DNA of 64,000 bases from an uncultured Holophagaceae bacterium (GTDB lineage Bacteria; Acidobacteriota; Holophagae; Holophagales; Holophagaceae). The translations under genes and the position numbers were made by a program. The stretch spans positions 62,001-126,000 of the forward strand of contig CAIOFF010000059.1 in the NCBI GenBank assembly GCA_903857495.1. Reading direction: 5' to 3'. A model generated the notes under the pieces. That model ran no database searches, was not told the DNA's origin, and saw nothing but the letters and a program-made list of their open reading frames with translations. Shown here in pieces: positions 14,777 to 23,708 of the stretch. Numbering within the stretch: the first letter of the stretch is position 1; the number at the start of each line of letters is the position of its first letter.

Positions 14777-16669
14777 CTACTCCGCAAGGGGTTCCACGTG
14801 GTAGGGCACGGAGATGACGATGATCTTGGGCTTGCGCAGCAGGGTTCCCTTGAGGCGCCAGGCCGTCTGGTTGTGCAGGACGTTCTCCATCCAGTGGCCG
14901 GTCACGAACTCGGGCAGGATCACGGTGAGGGTGTATTCCGGCTCCACCATGCGCATGCGGTCCAGCTCCTGCACGATGGGCTCGACGACCTTGCGGAAGG
15001 GGCTGCGCAGCGAGCGGAGGGGAATGCCCTCGCAGTAGCGGGGCCAGTCGGCCCGTAGCTTTTCCAGGGCGGCGCTGTCCCGGCCGTGCTCATCCGGAAA
15101 GTCGATGGTCAGGGCCTCCACCTCGCCGTGCTCGGCGATCACCTTGGCGTAGTTGAGGGCCTGCACCACCCCGGCGTGGATGCCGGATACCAGCACCACC
15201 ACTCGGTTCCGGCGGGGGCCGAAGTAGTCCACGCGGCTGGCAGCGAGGAGGGACTTGATCCGGATGTAGTGCCGGTGGATGGTGAAGAAGGTGAACACCA
15301 GCACCGGCACCAGCACGATGACGATCCAGGCCCCGTGGGTAAAGCGCGTCACAGCGATGACCAGCATGACGATGAGGGTCGTCACGGCGCCCAGTCCGTT
15401 CACCACCGCCTTCAACCGCCAAGCCTTGCCCTTGAGGCGGAACCAGCGCACCACCATGCCGGTCTGGCTGATGGTGAAACCGAGGAAGACGCCCACCGCG
15501 TAGAGGGGCAGCAGGTGGTCTTCCTTGGCCCCGAAGAGCAGGACCAGGAAGCCCGCCGCCAAGGACAGGATGAAGATGCCGTTGGAGAACACCAGCCGGT
15601 CCCCCTGGCTGGTGAACTGCCTGGGCAGGAAGCCGTCCCGGGCATGCAGCGCCGCCAGCCGAGGGAAGTCCGCATAGGCGGTGTTCGCGGCCAGGGCCAG
15701 GATCGCCATGGTGAAGCCTGTGCTGGTGAGGTAGATGAACTTCGGCAGGCCGTGTTCGGCGCCACCCAGGATGATTCGGGTCAGCTGGGACAGTAGGGTC
15801 TCCGGTGAGTCCGGCTGGTAGGTGAGGCCGTAGTGGTTGGTCAGGTAAGTGATGCCGAGGAACATGGTGCCCAGCAGCACCACCATCCAGGTCATGGTCT
15901 TGGAGGCGTTGTGGGAGACCGGTTCCTTGAAGGCTGTCACGCCGTTACTGATGGCCTCCACACCGGTCAGGGCCGTACAGCCAGCGCTGTAGGCCCGGGC
16001 CAGCAGCCAGAGCGCGGCCAGCTTCGAGGTGCCCTCTAGGTGGACCGGGGCCGCGTGGGCAACGACCACCTCGTGGCCGGTGGCGACATTCCAGAAGCCC
16101 TTGGCCAGCAGGCCCAGGATGCAGATCACGAAGCCGTAGGTGGGCAGGCTGAAGACGAGGCCGCTCTCCTTCACGCCCCGGAGGTTCATGAGGCCGATGA
16201 AGCCGATGATGGCCTCGGCCAGGAACACCCGGTGGGCTTCCAGGCCCGGGAAGGCGGAGACGATGGCGGACACGCCTGCGGATACGGACACGGCCACGGT
16301 CAGAATGTAGTCGATGAGGAGCGAGGCCCCCGCGGTCTGGGCCGCGACCTCGCCCAGGTTGTCCTTGGCCACCAGGTAGGCGCCGCCCCCGCTGGGGTAG
16401 GCGTGGATGGTCTGGCGGTAGCTCACGTTCAGCACGAGCAGCAGGCCCACGATCCCGATGGCCACCCACCAGGACCAGCCCAGGACCCCGGCACCGAAGA
16501 TCGCGATGGCCGCCGTGAGGGGCGCCATGATCTCCTGGGTGCCGTAGGCGACGGAGGACAGCGCGTCGGAGCTGAACACCGCCAGGGCGATGGGGTTGCT
16601 GATCCGGGTCTCGTGGCTCTCCTCGCTGGCGAGGCGGCGGCCAAGGAGCAGGGTTCGGAAGTTGGGCAT
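14777..16669 (-). CDS. KimA/YdaO-like APC-superfamily potassium transporter
   Basis: A 630-residue membrane transporter with about 12 membrane helices and a cytoplasmic C-terminal domain. SSDALSSVAYGTQEI, AYPSGGGAYLVAKDNLGE and LLIDYILTVAVSVSAG closely match the remembered sequence of Bacillus subtilis KimA (YdaO), a high-affinity K+ importer; length is similar (607 there). Generic annotation would be APC amino acid permease. It is divergent from kdpD across 174 bases, which supports a potassium role. In Bacillus, KimA is inhibited by c-di-AMP; whether that holds here is unknown. The ATG is preceded by CAGGAAG. Confidence 0.82.
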   Translation of the reverse strand: MPNFRTLLLGRRLASEESHETRISNPIALAVFSSDALSSVAYGTQEIMAPLTAAIAIFGAGVLGWSWWVAIGIVGLLLVLNVSYRQTIHAYPSGGGAYLVAKDNLGEVAAQTAGASLLIDYILTVAVSVSAGVSAIVSAFPGLEAHRVFLAEAIIGFIGLMNLRGVKESGLVFSLPTYGFVICILGLLAKGFWNVATGHEVVVAHAAPVHLEGTSKLAALWLLARAYSAGCTALTGVEAISNGVTAFKEPVSHNASKTMTWMVVLLGTMFLGITYLTNHYGLTYQPDSPETLLSQLTRIILGGAEHGLPKFIYLTSTGFTMAILALAANTAYADFPRLAALHARDGFLPRQFTSQGDRLVFSNGIFILSLAAGFLVLLFGAKEDHLLPLYAVGVFLGFTISQTGMVVRWFRLKGKAWRLKAVVNGLGAVTTLIVMLVIAVTRFTHGAWIVIVLVPVLVFTFFTIHRHYIRIKSLLAASRVDYFGPRRNRVVVLVSGIHAGVVQALNYAKVIAEHGEVEALTIDFPDEHGRDSAALEKLRADWPRYCEGIPLRSLRSPFRKVVEPIVQELDRMRMVEPEYTLTVILPEFVTGHWMENVLHNQTAWRLKGTLLRKPKIIVISVPYHVEPLAE

Positions 16670-16843
16670 CGGTGGGCTTCCTGAGGGAGGGGTCCTGAGT
16701 CGCCCTGGACCCGCCGGTCATGTATTCACCGGAGCACGGGCGACCCCAAAGGATGCTCATGAGGGGCGTTAAGGCGCCGTTAGGATTCACGGCCACCTGG
16801 TTAAGTCCCTCCCGAGCGGTCTCAGCTGCGCTAGGCTTGCCCC
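16670..16843. promoter_or_regulatory. Divergent kimA/kdpD control region with nested inverted repeats
   Basis: This 174-base gap serves both genes. GTCGCCC (16699-16705) pairs with GGGCGAC (16738-16744), enclosing CCGGT (16714-16718) and ACCGG (16728-16732), so the transporter leader could fold into a two-level stem. A second dyad is GCCGT-N8-ACGGC (16776-16793), a possible binding site for KdpE. I see no convincing -35/-10 and cannot identify a known riboswitch. Confidence 0.4.
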
Positions 16844-19525
16844 GTGCGTGAACCCCATCGGACCCATCCAGCTCCGCAGCCCCGGCTGGAGGCGGAACCT
16901 GCCTCCCACCGCGCGAAGCTGAAAGTCTTCTTCGGGGCCGCGCCGGGAGTCGGGAAGACCTACGCCATGCTCTCGGAAGCCCGGGCCCGTCAAGCCGGAG
17001 GGCTCGACCTGCTGGTCGGCATGGTGGACACCCATGGCCAGCCCGAGACTGCCGCACTGGCCGAGAGCCTGGAGGTTCTGCCCCACCGGTCCCTGGTCTC
17101 CATGGGCGAGTTCCTGCCCGAGTTCGACCTGGCCGCGGCCCTGGCCAGGCGCCCCCGTCTGATCCTCCTCGACGACCTGGCCCACGTGAACGTGCGGGGT
17201 TCGCACCACGCCCGCCGCTGGCAGGACGTTCTGGAGTTGCTGGATGCCGGCATTGACGTCTATACCACCTTGAATGTCCATCACCTGGAAAGCCTCAAAG
17301 ACGTGGTCACCCAGATCACGGGGCTCGTGGTCAGGGACACCGTGCCAGACACGGTCCTGCAGCGGGCCGACGAGGTCGAGCTCTTGGACCTGGCACCGGA
17401 TGACCTGCTGGTGCGCCTTAAGGAGGGCAAGGTCCACTTCCCGGACAGCATCCGCCACGCCCATGGTCAGTTCTTCCGAAAGGGCAACCTGCTGGCCCTG
17501 CGGGAGCTGGCGCTGCGCCACACGGCGGAAAATGTGGACGCCCAGATGCGCCGCTACATGGCCTCGGAGGGCATCCGGAAGACCTGGGCCGCCGGGGATC
17601 AGCTGCTGGTGTGTGTGGCCGCGGATGCCCTCTCAGAGCGGCTGATCCGCGCCACCCGCCGCATGGCCGGCGCCCTGGGCGCACCGTGGGTCGCGCTCTA
17701 CGTGGAGTCCCCCAAACACTTCAAGTTCAGCGAGGAGGAACGGAACCGGTTAGAGGAGAACCTCCGCCTGGCGGAGAAACTGGGCGGAGAGACCGCCGTC
17801 ATCGAGGGCGCGGGGCGCACCGACGAGGACATCCTGGCCTTCGCCCGCGACCGCAACATCACCAAGATTGTTCTGGGCAAACCCTCACGCCCCAGGTGGA
17901 TGGACCTCTTCGCGGGCTCCCCGGTGGACGACCTCATCCGCAAGAGCGGCGACATCGACATCTACGTCATCACCGGCGAGGCCTCCCGGGAGGCCGCCCC
18001 CCGGACCTTCCGCGCTCGCATCACCAGTCCGCTGCGGAACTACCTCCTGGCCGCCACGGCGGTGGCTATCTCGACCGCCTTCGCGGGCCTGGCCTTCCAG
18101 CGCACGGAAACCGCCGACATCGTGATGATCTACCTGCTGGGCATCCTCATCGTCGCCACCCGCTTCGGGCGGGGCCCTTCCCTGCTGGCCTCCCTGCTCA
18201 GCGTCGCAGCCTTCGACTTCATCTTCGTGCCCCCCTACTTCACCTTCGCCGTGGCGGACTTCCGCCATGTGGGCACGTTCTCCGTGATGCTGCTGGTGGG
18301 AGTGGTCATCGGCAACCTCACCGAGCGCATCCGCGCCCAGGCCCGCCTGGCCCGGGCCCGGGAGCAGCGCAGCCAGGCCCTCTTCCTCCTGGGCCAGGAC
18401 CTGGCCCGCAACGCCGGCACCTCGGCCCTGGTGGCTTCGGCCATCCAGAACGTGGCCACGCGGTTCCAGGGCCGGGCGGTGGTGCTGCTGCCGGACGCCA
18501 CCGGCCGCCTGACGGCGCCCAGCCACCCGCTGGCGTTCCTCCTGGATGAGCGGGAGCAGGAGGTGGCCAAGTGGGTCCAGGAGCACGATGACGCTGCAGG
18601 ACTGGGCACGTCCACCCTTCCGGAGGCCCGCGCAACCTACCTTCCCCTCCGGGGTGCGCGGGGCAACCTGGGTGTGCTGGGCCTGGTTCCCGAAGGTATC
18701 CCCACCTGGCTGGACCCGGACCAGCGGCAGCTTCTGGAGGCCTTTGCCAACCAGACAGCCCTCGCCCTCGAGCGTTCCCTGCTGGCGGAGCAGGGCGCCG
18801 TGGACCGCCGCCGGGTTGACGAGGAACGCCTGCGCAATGCCCTGCTCAGCTCGGTCTCCCACGACCTGCGGACGCCGCTGGGGGTCATCACCGGCGCAGT
18901 GAGCACCGCGCTCGAGACCCCCGACCTGTCCGAGTCCGTGCGCCGCGACCTGTTGCTCTCCGCCCAGGAAGAGGCCCAGCGACTGCAGCGCCTCGTGAAC
19001 AACCTGCTGGACATCACGCGACTCGAGTCCGGCAGCCTGGACCTGCGCACCGAGTGGATGCCTGTGGAGGAAGTGGTGGGCGCCGTCCTGAACCGCCGCG
19101 AGCTGGGGGCCGAAGCCGCGCGCGTGCACACCCAGCTGCCGCAGGACCTGCCCCTGGTGGCCATGGACGCCGTGCTGATGGAGCAGGTGCTCGTGAACCT
19201 CCTCGACAATGCCCTGAAGTATTCACCGCCGGGCTCCCCGGTGGAGATCAAGGCCTGGGCCGCCTGGAAGTCCCTCACCCTCTCGGTGACCGATCAGGGG
19301 CCGGGCATCGCCCCCGGCGAGGAGGAGCGGATCTTCGAGAAGCTCACCCGGGGCGAGGCAGGCACCAGCCGACCCGGTGCAGGTCTGGGCCTGGCCATCT
19401 GCAAAGGCATCGTCACCGCCCACGGCGGGCAGATCCAGGCCGTGAACCGGCCCCAGGGTGGAGCCCAGTTCCTGGTCAGCCTGCCGCTGGGCACGGCCCC
19501 GGCTATCCCCGAGGAGGGCCCATGA
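16844..19525 (+). CDS. kdpD: KdpD sensor histidine kinase
   Basis: An 893-residue membrane kinase with the full KdpD order. The N-terminal KdpD domain has Walker A GAAPGVGKT at residues 31-39 and LILLDDLAH as Walker B. A Usp-like domain spans about 245-375 (LLVCVAADALSERLIRATRR), four membrane helices about 395-500, a GAF-like region follows, and the kinase core has phospho-acceptor His673 in SSVSHDLRTPLG, then LVNLLDNALKYS and DQGPGIAP ATP-binding boxes. KdpD senses potassium limitation or osmotic stress and phosphorylates KdpE. The start is GTG. The Usp domain of some KdpDs binds c-di-AMP. No kdpFABC accompanies it here. Confidence 0.95.
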   Translation: MREPHRTHPAPQPRLEAEPASHRAKLKVFFGAAPGVGKTYAMLSEARARQAGGLDLLVGMVDTHGQPETAALAESLEVLPHRSLVSMGEFLPEFDLAAALARRPRLILLDDLAHVNVRGSHHARRWQDVLELLDAGIDVYTTLNVHHLESLKDVVTQITGLVVRDTVPDTVLQRADEVELLDLAPDDLLVRLKEGKVHFPDSIRHAHGQFFRKGNLLALRELALRHTAENVDAQMRRYMASEGIRKTWAAGDQLLVCVAADALSERLIRATRRMAGALGAPWVALYVESPKHFKFSEEERNRLEENLRLAEKLGGETAVIEGAGRTDEDILAFARDRNITKIVLGKPSRPRWMDLFAGSPVDDLIRKSGDIDIYVITGEASREAAPRTFRARITSPLRNYLLAATAVAISTAFAGLAFQRTETADIVMIYLLGILIVATRFGRGPSLLASLLSVAAFDFIFVPPYFTFAVADFRHVGTFSVMLLVGVVIGNLTERIRAQARLARAREQRSQALFLLGQDLARNAGTSALVASAIQNVATRFQGRAVVLLPDATGRLTAPSHPLAFLLDEREQEVAKWVQEHDDAAGLGTSTLPEARATYLPLRGARGNLGVLGLVPEGIPTWLDPDQRQLLEAFANQTALALERSLLAEQGAVDRRRVDEERLRNALLSSVSHDLRTPLGVITGAVSTALETPDLSESVRRDLLLSAQEEAQRLQRLVNNLLDITRLESGSLDLRTEWMPVEEVVGAVLNRRELGAEAARVHTQLPQDLPLVAMDAVLMEQVLVNLLDNALKYSPPGSPVEIKAWAAWKSLTLSVTDQGPGIAPGEEERIFEKLTRGEAGTSRPGAGLGLAICKGIVTAHGGQIQAVNRPQGGAQFLVSLPLGTAPAIPEEGP

Positions 19526-20217
19526 CCAGCGCGCCGCTCCGGGTCCTGCTTGTCGAGGACGAGCCCCAGATGCGCCGCTTCCTCCGGGTGGCCCTGGAGG
19601 GCAGCGGCTACCGCTACCTGGAGGCCAGCACCGGCGAGGAGGGCCTCACCCTGGCCGTGCAGCACCGACCCGACGTGATCCTGCTCGACCTGGGCCTGCC
19701 CGACATGGACGGGCTCGAGCTCATGACCCGCCTCCGCGCCTGGAGCCAGACACCGGTGATCGTGATCTCGGCAAGGGGGCAGGAGACCGACAAGATCGGG
19801 GCTCTCGATGTGGGCGCGGACGACTACCTCACCAAGCCCTTCGGCACGGGGGAGCTGCTGGCCCGCATCCGGGTGGCCCTGCGCCACGCCGAACTCGGAG
19901 CCGCCGAGGAACCCGTCTTCAAGCTGGGGCGCTGGCAGGTGGACCTGGCCCGGCGCCAGGTGCTGGTCGCGGGCCAGGAAGTGCATCTCACGCCCCTTGA
20001 ATACGGGCTGTTCACCACCCTGATCCGGCACGCCGGCAAGGTCGTCACCCACCGGCAGCTGCTCAAGGAAGTCTGGGGCGGTGTGGCGGGCGCGCAGCCG
20101 CTCTACCTCCGCGTCTACATGGCCCAGCTACGACACAAGCTCGAGGAGGACGCCTCCCGCCCCCGCTACCTGCAGACCGAACCCGGCATCGGCTACCGGC
20201 TGCGGCTTGAAGACTAG
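19522..20217 (+). CDS. kdpE: KdpE response regulator (OmpR family)
   Basis: A 231-residue regulator. The receiver has the acidic pair ED at 12-13, phospho-acceptor Asp56 in ILLDLGLPDMDG and the Lys of TKPF. The C-terminal winged helix (VHLTPLEYGLFTTLIRHAG, then LRHKLEEDASRPRYL and GIGYRL) is OmpR/PhoB type. The ATG overlaps the kdpD stop as ATGA, giving a coupled kinase-regulator pair. Its usual target kdpFABC is absent from the window; the divergent KimA-like gene is the obvious candidate target. Confidence 0.94.
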   Translation: MTSAPLRVLLVEDEPQMRRFLRVALEGSGYRYLEASTGEEGLTLAVQHRPDVILLDLGLPDMDGLELMTRLRAWSQTPVIVISARGQETDKIGALDVGADDYLTKPFGTGELLARIRVALRHAELGAAEEPVFKLGRWQVDLARRQVLVAGQEVHLTPLEYGLFTTLIRHAGKVVTHRQLLKEVWGGVAGAQPLYLRVYMAQLRHKLEEDASRPRYLQTEPGIGYRLRLED

Positions 20218-20245
20218 GTTCACCGGCCGCGGGAGGGGAAGCCGC

Positions 20246-20491
20246 CTACAGGTGCTTGTGGGCACCGTCGCACATGGGCTTGTTGCCACTGTGCTTGCAG
20301 GCGCAGAACCACTTGTCGCCGGTCACGTCGGCCGTGTAGGCCTGGGGCACGAAGGTGCTGCCCTTGTGGCCGCCATCGCACATGGGCTGGCTCTTGCTGT
20401 GGCCGCAGGTGCACCAGTAGTAGGTCTTCCCGGCTTCGACGGCGACCTTGATGGGGGCTCTCTGGGGAACGTTGGGCGTGGCGTCGGACAT
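20246..20491 (-). CDS. CDGSH iron-sulfur domain protein (tandem)
   Basis: An 81-residue protein with two CDGSH-type 2Fe-2S sites: CTCGHSKSQPMCDGGH and CACKHSGNKPMCDGAH, each giving the three-Cys one-His ligand set of mitoNEET-like proteins. Such proteins carry redox-active, acid-labile clusters and are linked to iron or redox handling. AGGAG precedes the ATG at good spacing. It lies convergent to kdpE and divergent from mobB, so it is transcribed alone. Confidence 0.93.
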   Translation of the reverse strand: MSDATPNVPQRAPIKVAVEAGKTYYWCTCGHSKSQPMCDGGHKGSTFVPQAYTADVTGDKWFCACKHSGNKPMCDGAHKHL

Positions 20492-20678
20492 GGCTTGCTC
20501 CTGGGAGGAAGGTGCTGAGGCAGGCGTGAACCCCCGTCAGGGGTTGCCCCTCAACACCAGGAAATCCTACCGCGCAAGCAAAGGCTCCCCCCGGCAGGGG
20601 ACCCCAGAGACAAAGACAGGCTTTCGGCGGATCATGAAGTCTTCCCAGGGCTTATGCGCTGCAACGAGGAGAAGGATC
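20492..20678 (+). other. Leader/intergenic region upstream of mobB
   Basis: This 187-base region contains small hairpins: AACCCC (20529-20534) with GGGGTT (20540-20545), TCCCC (20586-20590) with GGGGA (20597-20601), and AAAG/CTTT at 20612-20624. Its place upstream of a molybdenum-cofactor gene invites comparison with the Moco RNA motif, but I cannot establish a match. Confidence 0.25.
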
Positions 20679-21227
20679 ATGAAGGTCATGGGCATCGTGG
20701 GCTGGAGCGGCAGCGGGAAGACCAGCCTGGTGGTCCAGGTCCTGCCGATGCTGAAGGCGCGCGGGCTCCGAGTCTCCACCATGAAGCATGCCCACCACCG
20801 CTTTGACGTGGACAAGCCGGGCAAGGACTCCTTCCGGCACCGGGAGGCCGGGGCCTCGGAAGTCCTGGTCGTCACCTCCTCGCGCTGGGTCCTCATGCAC
20901 GAGTCCCGGGAGGAGCCCGAGCCCAGCATCGAAGCCCTGATCGAGCGCATGACCCCCGTGGACCTGCTCCTCATCGAGGGCTTCAAGACCCACCAGCACC
21001 CCAAGATCGAGATTTACCGGGAATCCGAAGGCAAGGCCCTGCTCTGCCCGGAGGATCCCGGGATTGTGGCCGTGGCCAGCGATGTCCCCCTCTCGGACCT
21101 GAGCGTTCCCTGCCTGGACCTGAACGACCCGGGCGCCGTCGCCGACTTCATCCTGGTCTACACCGGCTTGGGCCGCCCGGGCGCTCCCGGAGACAAACCC
21201 GCAGATTCATCCGATCATGGAAGGTGA
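20679..21227 (+). CDS. mobB: Molybdopterin-guanine dinucleotide biosynthesis adaptor MobB
   Basis: A 182-residue GTP-binding protein. The P-loop GWSGSGKTSLV is near residues 8-18, TMKHAHHRFDVDKPGKDSFRH follows as in all MobB proteins, and LLLIEGFKTHQHPKIEIYR is the conserved switch region. It assists conversion of molybdenum cofactor to the guanine dinucleotide form. ATG at 20679 has GAGGAGAAGG upstream; the longer ORF is not used. Its TGA overlaps the next ATG. No mobA or moa gene adjoins, though a MocA-like transferase lies at 61720. Confidence 0.93.
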   Translation: MKVMGIVGWSGSGKTSLVVQVLPMLKARGLRVSTMKHAHHRFDVDKPGKDSFRHREAGASEVLVVTSSRWVLMHESREEPEPSIEALIERMTPVDLLLIEGFKTHQHPKIEIYRESEGKALLCPEDPGIVAVASDVPLSDLSVPCLDLNDPGAVADFILVYTGLGRPGAPGDKPADSSDHGR

Positions 21228-22210
21228 TGGCCACTCCTGAACAAGACCCAGACCACGCTCCCGATGCGGAACCCACGCCCCTGACCGAGGCCAGGCCCGC
21301 TCCAGCCACCGCGCCTGGGGTGCCACGTGGCTCCGCCTTCCGCCACTTCCGCGAGCTGCTCGACATGATCAAGTTCGAGCACACGGTGTTCGCGCTGCCC
21401 TTCGCGCTGCTCGGCGCCCTGGGCGCGGCGCAGGGCCTGCCGCCCCTGCGGACGGGGCTCTGGATCCTGGCAGCCATGGTAGGGGCCCGCACGGCGGCCA
21501 TGACCTTCAACCGTCTGGTGGACGTAGACCTGGATGCCGAGAACCCCCGCACCGCCAGCCGCGCCCTGCCTGCGGGCCGGGTCTCCAGGCTGGGCGCCAT
21601 GCTGCTCCTGGGCGCGGGGGTCGTGCTCTTCGGGCTGTCGGCAGGCGCCCTCGGACCGCTCACCTGGGCGCTCTCGCCGCTGGCCCTGGTCATCATCCTC
21701 GGGTATTCCCTGTGCAAGCGCTTCACGGCCTGGGCCCATGTGGTGCTGGGGCTGTCCCTGGCCGGCGCGCCGCTGGGCGCCTGGATCGCCGTGGCGGGCC
21801 GCATCGAGGCTCCGGCCCTGTGGCTCTCCGGTGGCGTCCTGGCCTGGACCGCGGGCTTCGACATCATCTACGCCCTGCAGGACGAAGGCTTCGACCGGGC
21901 CCGAGGGCTCCACTCGATCCCCTCGAAGCTCGGGGTGCCGCAATCGCTGCTGCTCTCCCGCTGCTTCCATCTGGTGGCCCTCGCCTGCTGGGCTGCATTC
22001 AACCTCCTCATGGGCGGGCACGTCTGGCCCTGGGCCGCCTGGGCCACGGTGGCGGTCATGCTGGGCCGCGAGCAGTGGCTGGTGCGCAGCGGCGACCTCG
22101 CGCGCATCGATCAGGCCTTCTTCACCTTGAACAGCCTGGTGGGGCTGGTGTTCTTCGTGGGTCATGCGGTGGAGTTCGTGCTGGCCAGGACCCTTCAAGC
22201 TGGGATCTAG
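21227..22210 (+). CDS. mqnP: UbiA-family prenyltransferase (MqnP-like)
   Basis: A 327-residue integral membrane enzyme with about eight membrane helices after a 40-residue proline-rich N-terminal tail. The first Asp-rich motif is FNRLVDVDLDAENPRTASRALPAG and the second is DEGFDRARGLHSIP, both ligating the Mg-diphosphate of the isoprenoid donor. Homologues annotated as 4-hydroxybenzoate polyprenyltransferase in menaquinone-only bacteria are MqnP of the futalosine pathway, which is my preferred call; UbiA remains possible. The ATG overlaps the mobB stop (TGATG). Confidence 0.85.
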   Translation: MATPEQDPDHAPDAEPTPLTEARPAPATAPGVPRGSAFRHFRELLDMIKFEHTVFALPFALLGALGAAQGLPPLRTGLWILAAMVGARTAAMTFNRLVDVDLDAENPRTASRALPAGRVSRLGAMLLLGAGVVLFGLSAGALGPLTWALSPLALVIILGYSLCKRFTAWAHVVLGLSLAGAPLGAWIAVAGRIEAPALWLSGGVLAWTAGFDIIYALQDEGFDRARGLHSIPSKLGVPQSLLLSRCFHLVALACWAAFNLLMGGHVWPWAAWATVAVMLGREQWLVRSGDLARIDQAFFTLNSLVGLVFFVGHAVEFVLARTLQAGI

Positions 22211-22286
22211 CTCAGGCCGGGATAGGGGTTTTCGTCCAGAGATGAGCAATCGCCACCCAGGGATGTCCCAGGTATGCTGGAAGGCC

Positions 22287-23255
22287 ATGCCTACGCCCAA
22301 ACCAGCCAGCCGCCGAGCCCTGCGTCTCAGCCGCCCAGACTCCATGCGCTGGCTCACGGTCATGGTCGTGTTCAGCCACCGCACCTTCCGCTGGTCCCTG
22401 ACCCGCCGGAATCTGCTCTGGGCCATCGGCCTGGTGCTGGGTTTCTGGACCCTGGCCATGATCGGCTCGGGCTACGGGTTCTGGGCGACGAAGAAGATCA
22501 TGAGCTTCGGCCGCCTGCAGAAGGAGACCCAGGAGCAGCAGGACCAGCTGCGGTCCTCCCTGGATCAGGCGCAGGCCCTGGAGAACGAGGTGATGGCCCT
22601 GCGCAAGCAGCACACGGAGCTGATGCGGCTGCTGGATCCCAAGGCCCCTGCGGGTACGGCCCTGCCCGCCCCGCCGGGCCAGCCCTCCGCCGCCCCGGTG
22701 CCTCCGGGTACCCAGGAGAAGCTCTCGCGCCTCCGCCAGGACCTCGACTACACCGCCAAGCAGGCCGCCGTGGTACGGGCCCGCATGGAGCCGGTCATCC
22801 GCGCCTGGTCCCACACGCCGTCGATTCCCCCCACCGCGGGCTATCTCAGCTCCGGGTTCGGTGTCCGGCTCAGCCCCTTCATGCGCAAGAACGAGTCCGA
22901 CGACGGCCTCCTGGGCTACCACTCGGGCATCGACATCAGCAACAGCCTCGGCACCCCGGTGCAGGTCACGGCGGATGGCGTCGTGGTCGAGGCCGGCTGG
23001 ATGGACCGCTACGGCTGGGGCGCCCGGGTGCGCCACTCGGAAGAGCAGGAGACCCTCTACGCCCACCTGGACCATCTCAATGTGGTCCTGGGCCAGCAGC
23101 TCTCGCGCGGCGACATCCTCGGCACCATGGGCCGCTCCGGCAACGCCACCGGCGTCCACCTGCACTACGAAGTCCGCCGGAACGGCCAGCCCGTGAATCC
23201 CCAGCCCTACCTCCGCCTCCAGCGCCAGTGGCTCCAGGCCATCCGCAAATCCTGA
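22287..23255 (+). CDS. M23 family metallopeptidase, membrane anchored
   Basis: A 322-residue protein with a basic N-terminus, one membrane helix (about residues 45-67) and a coiled-coil region around 75-115, followed by a Pro/Ala linker. The C-terminal M23 (LytM) domain contains HSGIDI, YAHLDHL and HLHYEV, giving the zinc ligands and active-site His. Such proteins cut peptidoglycan cross-links or, with cytoskeletal partners, shape the cell. The bactofilin gene follows by 15 bases; M23 peptidase-bactofilin pairs occur in many bacteria and act together in shape control. ATG at 22287 is preferred. Confidence 0.9.
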   Translation: MPTPKPASRRALRLSRPDSMRWLTVMVVFSHRTFRWSLTRRNLLWAIGLVLGFWTLAMIGSGYGFWATKKIMSFGRLQKETQEQQDQLRSSLDQAQALENEVMALRKQHTELMRLLDPKAPAGTALPAPPGQPSAAPVPPGTQEKLSRLRQDLDYTAKQAAVVRARMEPVIRAWSHTPSIPPTAGYLSSGFGVRLSPFMRKNESDDGLLGYHSGIDISNSLGTPVQVTADGVVVEAGWMDRYGWGARVRHSEEQETLYAHLDHLNVVLGQQLSRGDILGTMGRSGNATGVHLHYEVRRNGQPVNPQPYLRLQRQWLQAIRKS

Positions 23256-23270
23256 TCGAAGGAGTGCCCC

Positions 23271-23708
23271 ATGGGTTTCTTCAGCAGCAGCAAGCCCAAG
23301 CCCGAGCCCGCCCCCGCGATCCACTCCCTGCTTGGCAAGGACGTGCTCCTCAAGGGCGAGATCCACACGGGCGGCCGCAGCTTCCGCATCGAGGGCACCG
23401 TGGAAGGCACCATCCACTCGGTGGGAGAGGTCTCCATCGCCCCCGGCGGGCTGGTGACGGGCACCATCCTGGCGAAGCACCTGGTGGTCACGGGCCGCGC
23501 CCTCGGCGTCATGAAGATCTCGGACTGCCTCGAGATCCACGGCACCGGGTATGTGGAGGGCGAGGTCGAGGTCGGCTCCCTCGTGGTGGACGAGGGCGGC
23601 ACCCTGCAGGGCGTCTGTGTGCGCCGGGACCGCTCGGGCGCCCATGAGACCCTGGCCGCGGGCACGCTGGCGACCAGCGAGCTCGGCACCCCCGGCCAGC
23701 TTCTCTAG
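23271..23708 (+). CDS. Bactofilin (polymer-forming cytoskeletal protein)
   Basis: A 145-residue protein with the bactofilin beta-helix. A short disordered N-terminus (GFFSSSKPKPEPAPA) is followed by repeats such as LLKGEIHTGGRSFRIEGTVE, GTIHSVGEVSIAPGG and VEGEVEVGSLVVDEGG. Bactofilins polymerise without nucleotides and localise cell-wall enzymes. AAGGAG precedes the ATG. Its stop codon abuts that of the convergent ruvB gene with no space. Confidence 0.93.
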   Translation: MGFFSSSKPKPEPAPAIHSLLGKDVLLKGEIHTGGRSFRIEGTVEGTIHSVGEVSIAPGGLVTGTILAKHLVVTGRALGVMKISDCLEIHGTGYVEGEVEVGSLVVDEGGTLQGVCVRRDRSGAHETLAAGTLATSELGTPGQLL

